A stretch of DNA of 64,000 bases from an uncultured Lachnospiraceae bacterium (GCA_900542015.1 UQLY01000014.1:1-64000), one strand, 5' to 3'; counted from the first letter of the stretch, positions 24,693-34,564 are shown. Numbers and translations: made by a program. Notes: a model not told the origin generated them from the letters alone.

Positions 24693-25538
24693 ATGCAGAT
24701 TACGGGAAAAATCAGCGATGTGAGATCGCAGGTAAAGGAATGGAAAAAACAGGATCTGACGGTGGGCTTTGTGCCGACCATGGGTTATCTTCATGAAGGG
24801 CACGCCAGTCTGATGAAGCGCGCCAGGGCGGAATGCGACAAAGTGGTGGTAAGTATTTTTGTCAACCCCATGCAGTTTGGCGCAAACGAGGATCTGGACA
24901 GCTACCCGAGAGATCTGGAAGCGGATTCAAAGCTTTGCGAGTCCATCGGCGTAGATTTGATTTTCCATCCCGAAGTGGAGGAAATGTATGCGGAAGGTTT
25001 TTGTTCCTTTGTGGATATGAACGGCTTGACCAAGGAACTTTGCGGAAAATCCAGACCCATTCATTTCCGCGGCGTATGTACCGTAGTCAGCAAGCTGTTC
25101 AATATCGTAACGCCGGATAAGGCGTTTTTCGGACAGAAGGACGCACAGCAGCTTGCGGTTATCCGCCGCATGGTCAAGGATCTGAATATGGATATTGAGA
25201 TTGTGGGTTGTCCCATCATCAGGGAAGCGGACGGACTTGCCAAAAGCTCCAGGAATACTTATCTGAATGATGAGGAGCGCAAAGCCGCGCTGATTTTAAG
25301 TCAGACCATCCGTCTTGGAGAAAAGCTGGTCAAAGAAGGAGAAAAGGACGCGGGTAAGCTGGTAGCGGCAATGAAGGAAAATATTGAAAAGGAACCTTTT
25401 GCCAAAATCGATTATGTAGAGGCGGTCAATATGGATACCATCGAAAAGGTTGATGCCATAGCGCCGAATACGCTGGTAGCGATGGCGGTTTATATCGGCA
25501 AAACCCGCCTGATTGACAACTTTATTGTAGAGGCATAG
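24693..25538 (+). CDS. panC: Pantothenate synthetase (pantoate-beta-alanine ligase)
   Basis: 281 residues. It joins pantoate and beta-alanine using ATP. Motifs are FVPTMGYLHEGHASLMKRAR (HIGH-type), IFVNPMQFGANEDLDSYPR, FGQKDAQQLAVIRRMV and the KMSKS-type loop GLAKSSRNTYLN. The position between panB and panD fits. Confidence 0.95.
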   Translation: MQITGKISDVRSQVKEWKKQDLTVGFVPTMGYLHEGHASLMKRARAECDKVVVSIFVNPMQFGANEDLDSYPRDLEADSKLCESIGVDLIFHPEVEEMYAEGFCSFVDMNGLTKELCGKSRPIHFRGVCTVVSKLFNIVTPDKAFFGQKDAQQLAVIRRMVKDLNMDIEIVGCPIIREADGLAKSSRNTYLNDEERKAALILSQTIRLGEKLVKEGEKDAGKLVAAMKENIEKEPFAKIDYVEAVNMDTIEKVDAIAPNTLVAMAVYIGKTRLIDNFIVEA

Positions 25539-25573
25539 GAGAGGCTAAGGAAACAGTCGAAAGGAGAACGAGT

Positions 25574-25966
25574 ATGCAGATACAGGCATTGAAAAGCAAA
25601 ATTCACCGTGCAACCGTCGTACAGGCGGAGTTAAACTATATCGGAAGCATTACCGTTGACGAGGCGCTTTTGGAACAGGCGGGGATCATGGAGTACGAAA
25701 AGGTGCAGATCGTGGATATCGATAACGGCGCCCGTTTTGAAACCTATACGATCAGCGGAGAGCGCGGCAGCGGCATGATCTGTCTAAACGGCGCGGCGGC
25801 AAGAAAGGTGTCCGTGGGCGACAAGATTATCATTATGTCCTACGCCGTGATGACGCCGGAGGAACTGAAGGAAAATCCGCCCCGGGTGGTCTTTGTGGAT
25901 GAAAACAATCATGCGTCCCGGATTACCCGCTACGAAAAACACGGGAGACTGGAGGATTTGGAATAA
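25574..25966 (+). CDS. panD: Aspartate 1-decarboxylase precursor
   Basis: 130 residues. The self-processing site is Gly24-Ser25 in LNYIGSITVDEALL; cleavage gives the pyruvoyl cofactor on Ser25. Lys9 and the active-site Tyr in FETYTISGERG are present, as is MICLNGAAARKVSVGDKIII. It makes beta-alanine for panC. The stop is directly followed by the coaBC start. Confidence 0.95.
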   Translation: MQIQALKSKIHRATVVQAELNYIGSITVDEALLEQAGIMEYEKVQIVDIDNGARFETYTISGERGSGMICLNGAAARKVSVGDKIIIMSYAVMTPEELKENPPRVVFVDENNHASRITRYEKHGRLEDLE

Positions 25967-27163
25967 ATGCTTAAGGGAAAGACGGTAGTGCTGGGAGTGA
26001 CCGGCTCCATCGCCGCATATAAAACGGCGAACGTGGCGTCCATGCTTGTAAAAATGGGCGCGGAGGTTCACGTGGTCATGACAAAAAACGCGGTAAATTT
26101 TATCAATCCCATTGCTTTTGAGACGCTGACAAACCATAAATGTCTGGTGGATACCTTTGACCGGAATTTTCAGTTTCATGTGGCTCACGTATCGCTGTCC
26201 AAGCAGGCGGACGTGTTTCTGATAGCGCCGGCAACGGCGAATATCATCGGGAAAATGGCGAACGGGATTGCCGACGATATGCTTTCAACTATGATTCTGG
26301 CGGCGAAGTGCCCCATTCTGGTGTCTCCGGCGATGAATACCAATATGTATGAAAATCAGATCGTGCAGGATAATCTGTCCAAGCTGCGCCGGTACGGAAT
26401 GACCGTGATTTTGCCGGATACGGGCAGGCTTGCCTGCCGGGACGTGGGAGCGGGCAAGATGCCGAAGGAAGAAGTGCTGGTGGACTATGTGCTTCGTGAA
26501 ATCGCAAAGGAAAAGGATTTTGCCGGGAAAAAGGTGCTTGTAACGGCGGGACCGACCAGAGAAAGTCTGGACCCTGTCCGTTTTATTTCCAACCACTCCA
26601 CAGGTAAAATGGGATATGCCGTAGCAAGACAGGCGATGCTGCGGGGAGCGGACGTAACCCTGGTCAGCGGACCCGTAGCGATCGATCCGCCGCCTTTTGT
26701 AAAGATTGTGCATACGCAGAGCGCTAAGGATATGTTTCAAGCCGTGACCGCGGAAAGCGAAGAGGCGGATATCATCGTGATGGCTGCGGCGGTAGCGGAT
26801 TATACGCCTGTGGAGACGGCGGATCATAAGATCAAGAAAGGCGGAGGAGATTTGTCCGTGACGCTTGAAAGGACCCGGGATATCCTTGCCTTTTTGGGAG
26901 AACATAAAAAGGAAGGACAGGTGCTGTGCGGTTTTTCCATGGAGACCGAAAATGTATTGGAAAATTCCAGACAAAAGCTCGTCAAGAAAAATGCGGATCT
27001 GATTGCGGCGAACAGTCTGCGGGAAGCCGGAGCCGGATTCGGAACGGATACCAACCACCTGACCCTGATAACAAAAGAAAGCACGACAGACGTGCCGATG
27101 ATGTCCAAGGAAGATGCGGCGGACCGGTTGCTGACAGAGCTTCTTGCCCTGAACAAAAAATAA
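25967..27163 (+). CDS. coaBC: Bifunctional phosphopantothenoylcysteine decarboxylase/synthetase
   Basis: 398 residues. The CoaC half (about 1-180) has the FMN site GVTGSIAAYKTANVAS, the catalytic His in FHVAHVSLSK, PAMNTNMYENQ and the flap Cys in RLACRDVGAGKM. The CoaB half (about 185-398) starts VLVTAGPTRESLDPVRFISN and has the dimerisation and CTP-binding segments and the Lys loop DHKIKKGG. It converts 4'-phosphopantothenate to 4'-phosphopantetheine in two steps. Being fused to the pan operon lets one transcript run from ketopantoate to phosphopantetheine apart from pantothenate kinase. Confidence 0.95.
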   Translation: MLKGKTVVLGVTGSIAAYKTANVASMLVKMGAEVHVVMTKNAVNFINPIAFETLTNHKCLVDTFDRNFQFHVAHVSLSKQADVFLIAPATANIIGKMANGIADDMLSTMILAAKCPILVSPAMNTNMYENQIVQDNLSKLRRYGMTVILPDTGRLACRDVGAGKMPKEEVLVDYVLREIAKEKDFAGKKVLVTAGPTRESLDPVRFISNHSTGKMGYAVARQAMLRGADVTLVSGPVAIDPPPFVKIVHTQSAKDMFQAVTAESEEADIIVMAAAVADYTPVETADHKIKKGGGDLSVTLERTRDILAFLGEHKKEGQVLCGFSMETENVLENSRQKLVKKNADLIAANSLREAGAGFGTDTNHLTLITKESTTDVPMMSKEDAADRLLTELLALNKK

Positions 27164-27193
27164 AATTATAAATATAAATTTACAAATGAGACC

Positions 27194-27220
27194 TAAAGGT
27201 TTTGTAAAATCTGCCGATAT
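27194..27220 (+). promoter_or_regulatory. Sigma-28 (FliA/SigD) promoter of the flgM operon
   Basis: TAAA (27194-27197), 15 bp, GCCGATAT (27213-27220): a perfect match to the flagellar sigma consensus, 43 bp before the flgM ATG. FlgM, the first gene, inhibits this sigma factor, giving feedback. Confidence 0.9.
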
Positions 27221-27263
27221 TCATAATAAGACACAGCATAATCCACGGAAGGAGGAGAGTCTT

Positions 27264-27548
27264 ATGCGTATCGGAGCATATACACAGATACAGCAGTTGT
27301 ACAACACGACACAGACTGCAAAAACTTCTAAGACACAGAAAAAAGGATTTTCTGATGCAGTCTCCATTTCCGGTACAGGAAAGGATATCCAGACTGCAAA
27401 GGCTGCGGTAGCGGCGGCGCCTGATATCAGAACAGAGCTTACGGATTCCATCAAAGCGAGGCTGGATGCGGGCACTTATGAGGTAAGCGCCGACAGTTTT
27501 GCGGATAAGCTTTTAGAGAAAATCAATCAGGGCAGCCTTGCTCTGTAG
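27264..27548 (+). CDS. flgM: Anti-sigma-28 factor FlgM
   Basis: 94 residues from the ATG at 27264 (GGAGGAG upstream). The disordered N-terminal half includes IGAYTQIQQLYNTTQ, and the sigma-binding helices lie at the C-terminus (DIRTELTDSIKARLDAGTYE, ADSFADKLLEKINQ). It holds the flagellar sigma inactive until exported through the completed hook-basal body. First gene of the late operon. Confidence 0.88.
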   Translation: MRIGAYTQIQQLYNTTQTAKTSKTQKKGFSDAVSISGTGKDIQTAKAAVAAAPDIRTELTDSIKARLDAGTYEVSADSFADKLLEKINQGSLAL

Positions 27549-27565
27549 GAAATGAGGTAATTCCA

Positions 27566-28084
27566 ATGGCTAGTTTGATGGAAAATCTGATGGACCTTTT
27601 AGAAAAGGAAAATGATGAATATGATAAGCTGTTGGAATTATCCATGCAGAAAACCCCGGTAATCATCGAAGGGGATCTGGAAAGATTAGAAAAAATCACG
27701 GATGAAGAACAGATTATTGTTGGCAGGGTAAACCGTTTGGATAAAGAACGGGAAAAAGTAATGCAGGATATTGCCACGGTATTGAACAAGGATGTTCAGA
27801 CGCTGAAACTGGGTCAGCTCGTTAAGCTCTTGGCGGAGAGACCCGAACAGCAAAATCGGCTGTCGCAGATTCATACAAGATTGAAGCTGACGATGAATCA
27901 GATGGTGCGGGTCAACGACCGTAACCGGGAGTTGATTCAAAGCTCACTGGAAATGGTTCAGTACAACATGAACGTAATAAAAAGTCTGAAGGCGGCGCCC
28001 GAAACTGCGAATTATACAAAGAGTGCGTGTAATTCCGGAAGTACAATGGGAAGCGTACAGAAGAGTTTTGATGCAAAGCAGTAG
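27566..28084 (+). CDS. flgN: FlgN-type flagellar export chaperone
   Basis: 172 residues, almost wholly helical. MENLMDLLEKENDEYDKLLE and ITDEEQIIVGRVNRLDKERE are typical of FlgN, which chaperones FlgK and FlgL to the export gate. Those genes follow directly, supporting the call. Confidence 0.85.
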   Translation: MASLMENLMDLLEKENDEYDKLLELSMQKTPVIIEGDLERLEKITDEEQIIVGRVNRLDKEREKVMQDIATVLNKDVQTLKLGQLVKLLAERPEQQNRLSQIHTRLKLTMNQMVRVNDRNRELIQSSLEMVQYNMNVIKSLKAAPETANYTKSACNSGSTMGSVQKSFDAKQ

Positions 28085-28105
28085 CCGTTAAAGAGGTGGT
28101 ATCTT

Positions 28106-29752
28106 ATGTCATTATTTGGAAATTTATATATCGGGACATCCGGATTACAAACAAGTCAGAACGCTTTGAACACTGTGGCGCACAATCTGTCTAACGTCTC
28201 TACGGGCGGTTATACGAGGCAGCAGGTCGCGCAGTCGGACAGAAGTTATCATACCATATCTGTAGATTCAAAGGCTGTTTCCAATAAACAGACCGGACTG
28301 GGCGTGTATTATGCACAGACCAGGCAGGTGCGGGATTATTTTTTGGATCAGACCTATCGGGAAGAAGTCGGAAGATTATCCTTTTATCAGGTATCTTACA
28401 GCGCATTTAATGAAGTAGAGGATCTCCTTGGGGAATTGAACGGAGAGTCTTTTAATGAATCCCTGAAGAATTTGTGGGAAGCGGTGGAAGAGCTTTCAAA
28501 AGAGCCTTCCAGTACGGTAAAGCAGGGGCTTTTGGTACAGCGGGCGTCTCAGTTTTTGGAGCGCGCGCAGGCTGTTTATAAAGACATGAGCGATTTTCAG
28601 GACAATCTGAACGTACAGGTCAAGGGAAATGTGGACCGGGTCAATGAGATTGCGAACCGGATTTATGAATTGAATAATAATATATTGAAAATAGAAGTCG
28701 GCGGCTTTGAGCACGCCAACGATTTGAGAGATGAAAGAAACGCGCTTCTGGACGAATTGGGAAGCCTTGTACATATCAATTACAGTGAAGACGTGGACGG
28801 CGCGGTGTTAGTCAAGGTGGAGGGTCACCAGATGGTTACCAGAAGCGCCGTTTTTGAAATGGATGTAGCCGCCGATTCGGAGACCGGTTTTTATACGCCC
28901 TACTGGGTTATGGATGCCGGGACGGTTACGCTGGCGGACGGCACCAAAGTGCCGGATCTGACTAACAGTAAAGTCTTTGACCTGACCCAGACCATTGCTA
29001 CCGACATGGATACGGACATTGGCATGATTAAGGCGCAGCTCCTTGCGCGGGGTGATCACAGAGCAAACTATACGGATCTGGATTCCGATACTTATAACGA
29101 GACGATCGCACAATCCGTTATTATGAATGTGCAGGCGGAGTTTGACAAGCTGGTGCATTCCGTGGCGACTCAGATGAATGCGGCGCTTGCTTCGGTTGCC
29201 GATCCGGATAACAACTACATGGTTGACGGCGACGGCAATCCCATTCAGCTTTTCAAAAAGATCGCAACGCCGGGATATGATGAAAACGGCAATTATATCG
29301 AAGAGGATCTGACGCCCGGAGAAGAAAGCAGCTTGTATACCATCGCAAATATGGTAATTAACCCGGAACTGAAGAAAGAAGCCTCCCAGCTTGGATTTAT
29401 CAGACCGGATGGAAAAGAAGATTATGCGGTAGCGCAGCTGTTGCAGGAAGTGTTTACGACGGAAGCGTATACCTTAAATCCCAATGTTACCAACCGGACG
29501 AATCTGATTGATTTTTATTCCAACATCGTGTCGCAGGTTGCTTACAGCGGCTCCGTATTTAAAAGCGTCTATAATAACCAAAGTACGACCGTGGCAAGTA
29601 CGGAGAGCGCAAGGCAGCAGGTTGTGGGCGTATCGGACGACGAGGAGCTCAGCAATATGATTAAGTTTCAGAATGCTTACAACGCGTCCAGCCGTTATAT
29701 TAACGTCATTGACGAAATGCTTGAGCATATTATCAATACTTTGGGCACGTGA
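28106..29752 (+). CDS. flgK: Flagellar hook-associated protein FlgK, copy 1
   Basis: 548 residues. The N-terminal D0 segment GTSGLQTSQNALNTVAHNLS, then GGYTRQQ, and the C-terminal NMIKFQNAYNASSRYINVID are the conserved rod-type coiled-coil ends that polymerise at the hook-filament junction. The central part is variable. It is exported through the flagellar type III system with FlgN. The second FlgK-like gene starts 57 bp downstream. Confidence 0.92.
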   Translation: MSLFGNLYIGTSGLQTSQNALNTVAHNLSNVSTGGYTRQQVAQSDRSYHTISVDSKAVSNKQTGLGVYYAQTRQVRDYFLDQTYREEVGRLSFYQVSYSAFNEVEDLLGELNGESFNESLKNLWEAVEELSKEPSSTVKQGLLVQRASQFLERAQAVYKDMSDFQDNLNVQVKGNVDRVNEIANRIYELNNNILKIEVGGFEHANDLRDERNALLDELGSLVHINYSEDVDGAVLVKVEGHQMVTRSAVFEMDVAADSETGFYTPYWVMDAGTVTLADGTKVPDLTNSKVFDLTQTIATDMDTDIGMIKAQLLARGDHRANYTDLDSDTYNETIAQSVIMNVQAEFDKLVHSVATQMNAALASVADPDNNYMVDGDGNPIQLFKKIATPGYDENGNYIEEDLTPGEESSLYTIANMVINPELKKEASQLGFIRPDGKEDYAVAQLLQEVFTTEAYTLNPNVTNRTNLIDFYSNIVSQVAYSGSVFKSVYNNQSTTVASTESARQQVVGVSDDEELSNMIKFQNAYNASSRYINVIDEMLEHIINTLGT

Positions 29753-29809
29753 CAGAAAGTTTAAGAAATATTAGGAGACAGACTTGACAGACAGAAGGGA
29801 AGGGATCGG

Positions 29810-31696
29810 ATGCCATCTACATTTTTCGGACTGAATATTGCATACACGGGATTGACAGCGGCTAACGCCGGTCTGAACACGACGGCAAATAATATTTCCA
29901 ACGTCAATACGGAGGGGTATTCCAGACAGACGGTAACCCAGCAGGCGTCAAATGCGCTTAGGACTTATACAACCTACGGCTGCGCCGGAAGCGGTGTGGA
30001 TACCACGGCAATCGAGCGGCAGAGAGACGCTTTTTATGATTTTAAATATTGGAACAATAACGCGCAGTACGGAGAATACAGCGAGCTGCAGTATTATATG
30101 AAGCAGATCGAGGATTATTTCAAGGACGACAGCACGGTAGATGGCTTTTCCACTATTTTTGAAAAAATGTTTACGACGATCGAGGAATTGAAAAAAAATT
30201 CCGGAGATGCGACGACTAAGGAGCAGTTTATTGGTTTTGCCGGAAACCTGACTTATTATTTCAATACTATGGCGGCAAATCTGGAGCGTATGCAGGTGGA
30301 CGTCAATCTGGAAATTAAAAATAAAATCGGACAGATCAATTCCTACGCGACGGAAATTGCTTCCCTGAATAAACAGATCAATGTCATTGAGCTGACCGGA
30401 GCAAAGGCAAACGAGCTGCGGGACCAGAGGGATCTGATTATTGATAAGCTCTCTAAAATCGTGGATACCACCGTTGAGGAGCAGCCTGTTTATGATACGA
30501 ATAATCCCGGCAGGGAGACGGGCGCCACAAGATATGTCGTTAAAATCGCCGGAGGACAGACGCTGGTCGATTCCGGCAGATATAACGAATTGGAATGTAT
30601 GGCAAGACCGAATTATTCCAACAATAACCAGTCGGACGCGGTGGGGCTTTACAATATTTACTGGACGGACGGAAGGGAATTTTCCGTATACAGCGACCAG
30701 ATCGGCGGAGAGCTTCGCGGACTGATTGAGATCAGGGACGGAAATAACAGCGAGAATTTCCAGGGAACCGTGGCGGATGTAAGCAGAAATGCGGACGGCA
30801 AAACGGAAGTAACCGTGGATATCACGGCGGATTACCTCAAAAACCTTTCCACCTGTACCTTGCCTCAGGACGGCGGGGTTATCAGACTGGGGAATCAGGA
30901 ATATTATTTTGACGAGTTCAGCGTGACTTACGGAAGCGACGGAAATATCAAGAGTTATACTTTTGTGATCAGCGACGATCCCGGCAAAAACACGCTGATG
31001 CCGGATTCGGGACGCGTGGGAAAAGAAGCGAGCGTGGGCTATTCGGTGGCGTACCAGGGCATTCCCTATTATCAGGAGCAGTTAAACGAATGGTGCCGGC
31101 TCTTTGCAGAAGCATTTAATGATATTGTTACGCAGGAAGGCAGCGTGGACGGCTACGGAAACGAGGCGGACGTGGTATTTGTGGCGGATGAAGCGACGGA
31201 CAGCACGCAGCGCAAGTTTAAGGCTTCCAGAGCGGATATCGCGGACGGAACCGTGATTTCCAGCAGGGACGACAGTTATTATTATCTGACGGCGAAAAAT
31301 TTTAACGTCAACAGCGACATGATAGACGATCCCCAGAAGCTTGCGACCCGTACAACGGCGACGGACGGCGAAAGCAAATATGATATTGTGGATGATCTGA
31401 TTAAGCTGAAAACGGATACTTCCGTGATGAGCTTCAGGGGCTGCAGCGCAGGCGATTTCCTGCAATGCGTATTGGCGGACGTGGCGCTAAACGCGCAGAG
31501 CGCCAACATACTGACAAAAAGCTATCAGAATATTGCGGGGAGCATCGACAACCAGCGGCTTTCCATCAGCGGCGTCGATTCGGATGAGGAGGCGCTGAAT
31601 CTTGTACAGTTTCAGCATTCCTATAATCTCGCTTCTCAGATGATATCCGTATTGACGGAGGTTTATGACAGATTGATACTGGAAACAGGCGTATAA
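29810..31696 (+). CDS. Flagellar hook-associated protein FlgK, copy 2
   Basis: 628 residues. The N-terminus GLNIAYTGLTAANAGLNTTA with NISNVNTEGYSRQ and the C-terminus LNLVQFQHSYNLASQMISVL are FlgK-type. The central region (about 270-500) is longer than in copy 1 and differs. Two FlgK-like proteins could form two junction rings or serve two filament types. Only the conserved ends align clearly with copy 1 by eye. Confidence 0.9.
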   Translation: MPSTFFGLNIAYTGLTAANAGLNTTANNISNVNTEGYSRQTVTQQASNALRTYTTYGCAGSGVDTTAIERQRDAFYDFKYWNNNAQYGEYSELQYYMKQIEDYFKDDSTVDGFSTIFEKMFTTIEELKKNSGDATTKEQFIGFAGNLTYYFNTMAANLERMQVDVNLEIKNKIGQINSYATEIASLNKQINVIELTGAKANELRDQRDLIIDKLSKIVDTTVEEQPVYDTNNPGRETGATRYVVKIAGGQTLVDSGRYNELECMARPNYSNNNQSDAVGLYNIYWTDGREFSVYSDQIGGELRGLIEIRDGNNSENFQGTVADVSRNADGKTEVTVDITADYLKNLSTCTLPQDGGVIRLGNQEYYFDEFSVTYGSDGNIKSYTFVISDDPGKNTLMPDSGRVGKEASVGYSVAYQGIPYYQEQLNEWCRLFAEAFNDIVTQEGSVDGYGNEADVVFVADEATDSTQRKFKASRADIADGTVISSRDDSYYYLTAKNFNVNSDMIDDPQKLATRTTATDGESKYDIVDDLIKLKTDTSVMSFRGCSAGDFLQCVLADVALNAQSANILTKSYQNIAGSIDNQRLSISGVDSDEEALNLVQFQHSYNLASQMISVLTEVYDRLILETGV

Positions 31697-31752
31697 CGAT
31701 AGCGCGAAGCGGGCTTTAGCATTTGGCAAGTGATCCAAAACGGAGGGATACG

Positions 31753-33321
31753 ATGAGAATTACGAATAAAATTATTCAGAACAATGCGATTACCAATATT
31801 AACGCGAATAAAGTGCTGGAAGATAATCTGAATACCCAGCTTGCTACGGGGAAAAAGGTCAACAGACCCAGCGACGATCCGGTCGTAGCGATCAGGGCTC
31901 TGCGGCTGCGTACCAATTTAAGCGAAGTGGAGCAGTACTATAAGAAGAATGTGCCCGATGCAAAGAGCTGGCTGAAGATTACCGAGAGCGCCATTGATAC
32001 CGCGGTAGAGGTCATTACCAATATGTACGACGACTGTACCTCCGGTTCCGAAGGCTTTAAGACGGCGACAGACAGGCAGAAGATACTGGAAAACATGAAG
32101 GGACTAAGGGATGAGATCTATGCCATCGGAAATGCGGAAAGCGCGGGACGTTATGTATTTACCGGTTACAGGACGGGGACTTCCCTTGCTTTTGAAAAGG
32201 ATACCGTGCAAAGCTATACGATCACGGAGCAGTTAGGACCGGACAGCGTAGGGGATAAGACCTATATCGATACGCAGGATCTGGAAAATCTGACGGCGGC
32301 GAATGCGCTGACGGGCACTACGATTGAACAGGATATTACCACCAATACCATACATAGAATCCGTCTTTCTTATAATGATTGTTCAGACGGAATGGCTCCG
32401 ACGATTTCCTATTATGACAGTACGGGGACTTTGCAGACCGTGACGGCAAATATTATTTCTGCGGACGATACTACGACCGATCCTTATTTGTCCCAGCAGG
32501 GCAATGCGGATAAGGCAGCTACGTTTATTCCGGAAACCGGGGAATTGATCCTGAGCGACGGGCTGTACGCCGATCTGCAAAATGTAAAGGATATTACCGG
32601 AACAAAGGATGCGGACGGAAACGAGATCAACGAGGCGGAAATCCGCGTTACCTATGAAAAAACGGATTGGGCGAAAAATGATCTCCGTCCCGAGCACTAT
32701 TTCTATTGCGAGACGCCTGCGGACAATGCGGCAGGAAAACTGGTATATAATGAAAATTATCTGACGTCCCAGACGGATGACGATACAAGGCAGATTATTG
32801 CTTATGACGTCGGGTTCGGGCAGGATGTCAGAGTCAATACCCTTGCGAATGAAGTATTTACCCATGACATCGGCCGCGATCTGGAAGAAATGATCGAGAA
32901 TGTGGAAGCGGTCATTGAAATGGAAAATACGGTTGCAAAACTGGAAAATCTGATAGAAAACACTACCGACGAAGGGGAGAAGGCGACGCTGCAGAAAAAG
33001 CTTGACGCGGCGAATAAATCTCTGACCTATTTAACGGATAAGATGCAAAAGGATTTTGAGGGCGGCATTACCCGGTCCCAGGAGTATCTGGCGCGCGCCA
33101 ATACGGCGCTGACCACAGTCGGCAACCGGTCCGCGAGACTGGATCTTGTAGAAAACCGTCTGTCGTCTCAGAAATCCAGTTTTGAGGAGTTGTCTGCGGA
33201 AAACGAGCAGGCGGATGTTACGGAAGTCGCCGTACAGTTAAGCAGCGTGGAAATGTCTTATGAAGCGGCGCTTATGGCAACCGGTAAAATTACGCAGACA
33301 TCTTTATTGAATTATCTGTAA
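31753..33321 (+). CDS. flgL: Flagellar hook-associated protein FlgL
   Basis: 522 residues from the ATG at 31753 (CGGAGG upstream). Flagellin-like ends: MRITNKIIQNNAITN, NRPSDDPVVAIRALRLRTNL at the N-terminus and VEMSYEAALMATGKITQTSL at the C-terminus. It joins FlgK to the filament. A long central insertion (about 160-370) makes it larger than the usual 300-residue FlgL. Confidence 0.9.
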   Translation: MRITNKIIQNNAITNINANKVLEDNLNTQLATGKKVNRPSDDPVVAIRALRLRTNLSEVEQYYKKNVPDAKSWLKITESAIDTAVEVITNMYDDCTSGSEGFKTATDRQKILENMKGLRDEIYAIGNAESAGRYVFTGYRTGTSLAFEKDTVQSYTITEQLGPDSVGDKTYIDTQDLENLTAANALTGTTIEQDITTNTIHRIRLSYNDCSDGMAPTISYYDSTGTLQTVTANIISADDTTTDPYLSQQGNADKAATFIPETGELILSDGLYADLQNVKDITGTKDADGNEINEAEIRVTYEKTDWAKNDLRPEHYFYCETPADNAAGKLVYNENYLTSQTDDDTRQIIAYDVGFGQDVRVNTLANEVFTHDIGRDLEEMIENVEAVIEMENTVAKLENLIENTTDEGEKATLQKKLDAANKSLTYLTDKMQKDFEGGITRSQEYLARANTALTTVGNRSARLDLVENRLSSQKSSFEELSAENEQADVTEVAVQLSSVEMSYEAALMATGKITQTSLLNYL

Positions 33322-33358
33322 GCAGGAAGGGAAATATAAGAAACAGGGAGGTTATAGA

Positions 33359-33817
33359 ATGGAAGTAAGCACGAGATTATTCGGAGATATTAAAATCGAA
33401 GAAAATAAGATTATCCGTTTCGTAAACGGGCTGGTGGGATTTCCGCAGTTAAAGGATTTCGCACTGATCCATGACGGAGAAGGCGGAAGCGGAGAAGGGG
33501 TGCAATGGCTGCAGTCCATGCAGGACGGGAACTTTGCGCTTCCCGTAGTCAATCCGCTTCATATCTTAGACAGCTATGATCCGGTTGTGGAAGACGAGCT
33601 GTTGGCTCCGCTGGGCGAATTGAAGGCGGAAGATATGTTGGTGCTGGTAACCATTACGGTGCCGGAGGATGTTACGAAGATGACGGTAAATCTGAAGGGT
33701 CCCATTGTAATCAACGCGGCAAACTGCAAGGCGTGTCAGGTCATAGCCGAAAATGAGGGAATGCAGATAAAATTTCCGGTATATGATATCCTGAAAGCAA
33801 AGAAGGAGGGTGAGTAA
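33359..33817 (+). CDS. fliW: Flagellar assembly factor FliW
   Basis: 152 residues. GEIKI-like start FGDIKIEENKIIRFVNGLVG, FPQLKDFALI and VTIPEDV-like VLVTITVPEDVTKMTVNLKG, GPIVINAANCKACQVI. FliW binds CsrA and is displaced by flagellin, coupling flagellin synthesis to secretion. csrA follows one base after the stop. Confidence 0.93.
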   Translation: MEVSTRLFGDIKIEENKIIRFVNGLVGFPQLKDFALIHDGEGGSGEGVQWLQSMQDGNFALPVVNPLHILDSYDPVVEDELLAPLGELKAEDMLVLVTITVPEDVTKMTVNLKGPIVINAANCKACQVIAENEGMQIKFPVYDILKAKKEGE

Positions 33818-33818
33818 G

Positions 33819-34034
33819 ATGTTGGCATTATCCAGAAAAAAAGGCGAAGCATTGATCATCAACAACGACATCGAAATCACCGTTCTTGAGGTCAAGGGCG
33901 AACAGGTAAAACTGGGCATCAGCGCCCCCAAAGAAGTACCCGTTTACCGGAAAGAGGTATATGTACAGATTCAGGAAACGACCAAGGAAGCGGCTGCGAC
34001 CGTGTCTTTGGATGCGTTGAAGAAACTTTTTTAA
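33819..34034 (+). CDS. csrA: Carbon storage/flagellin translation regulator CsrA
   Basis: 71 residues from the ATG at 33819 (GGAGG 10 bases upstream). MLALSRKKGEALIINNDIEI, VKLGISAPKEVPVYRKEVY are canonical, with the RNA-binding Arg in SAPKEVPVYR. It represses flagellin mRNA by covering the Shine-Dalgarno; a matching hairpin site is present in the leader at 55890. Confidence 0.95.
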   Translation: MLALSRKKGEALIINNDIEITVLEVKGEQVKLGISAPKEVPVYRKEVYVQIQETTKEAAATVSLDALKKLF

Positions 34035-34075
34035 GAAAGCCTTTTAGGGCGGGAAATGATAGGATTGAACGAATG

Positions 34076-34162
34076 AAGGTGCTGTCGCATTTAAAAAATT
34101 TTGTATCGAAAGCGTGTTTCTGTGATTGATATAAAAATTTGTAAATGCGGCGGCACCTTTTT
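34076..34162 (+). terminator. Terminator of the flgM-csrA operon
   Basis: An 18-bp stem with two wobble or mismatched positions (arms 34076-34093 and 34142-34159) encloses an A/T-rich loop with its own pairing, and is followed by T residues. Confidence 0.7.
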
Positions 34163-34174
34163 GCTGCCGCTGAT

Positions 34175-34564
34175 CTAGCGGACGGCTGTTTTTAATCTTT
34201 CGATCTCCGCTGCCTGTTGTGCAATGGCGTTGTTCTGTTCTTCAAACAACTTTTCGTACTTATCTTCCAGAATGTCAATATCAAGTATTAAAGCTTCATC
34301 TGTCATTTCGTTTAATTCCTCCATTTCCGGATAGTGGGAGTAAAGATGCTGATAGAGCATGTGGGTCAGCCACTTTAGCTTATAGGCATCGTTTACCGTA
34401 ATGTTTTGTGCCGCCAGGTTTTTATCTATACTGGTTATTATATCATCAAATATTAGACGCTTCAACGCCAAAATATCTTCGGGGGATCGATGTTTTTTAA
34501 GGCGGTCACGAAGTTTCAGCAGGGAGAAAGGGATTAGGATAATCAGTACCGAAGAGCCCGTTGA
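34175..34564 (-). pseudogene. Remnant of an unknown protein with C-terminal coiled coil
   Basis: The minus-strand frame is open from 34564 without an ATG; a TTG at 34471 would give 98 residues. The sequence KRLIFDDIITSIDKNLAAQN is followed by KWLTHMLYQHLYSHYPEMEE and a coiled coil (EEQNNAIAQQAAEIERLKTA). It may be the C-terminus of a larger protein such as an Rpn-type nuclease or a phage protein. Its edge abuts the TA promoter region. Confidence 0.4.
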
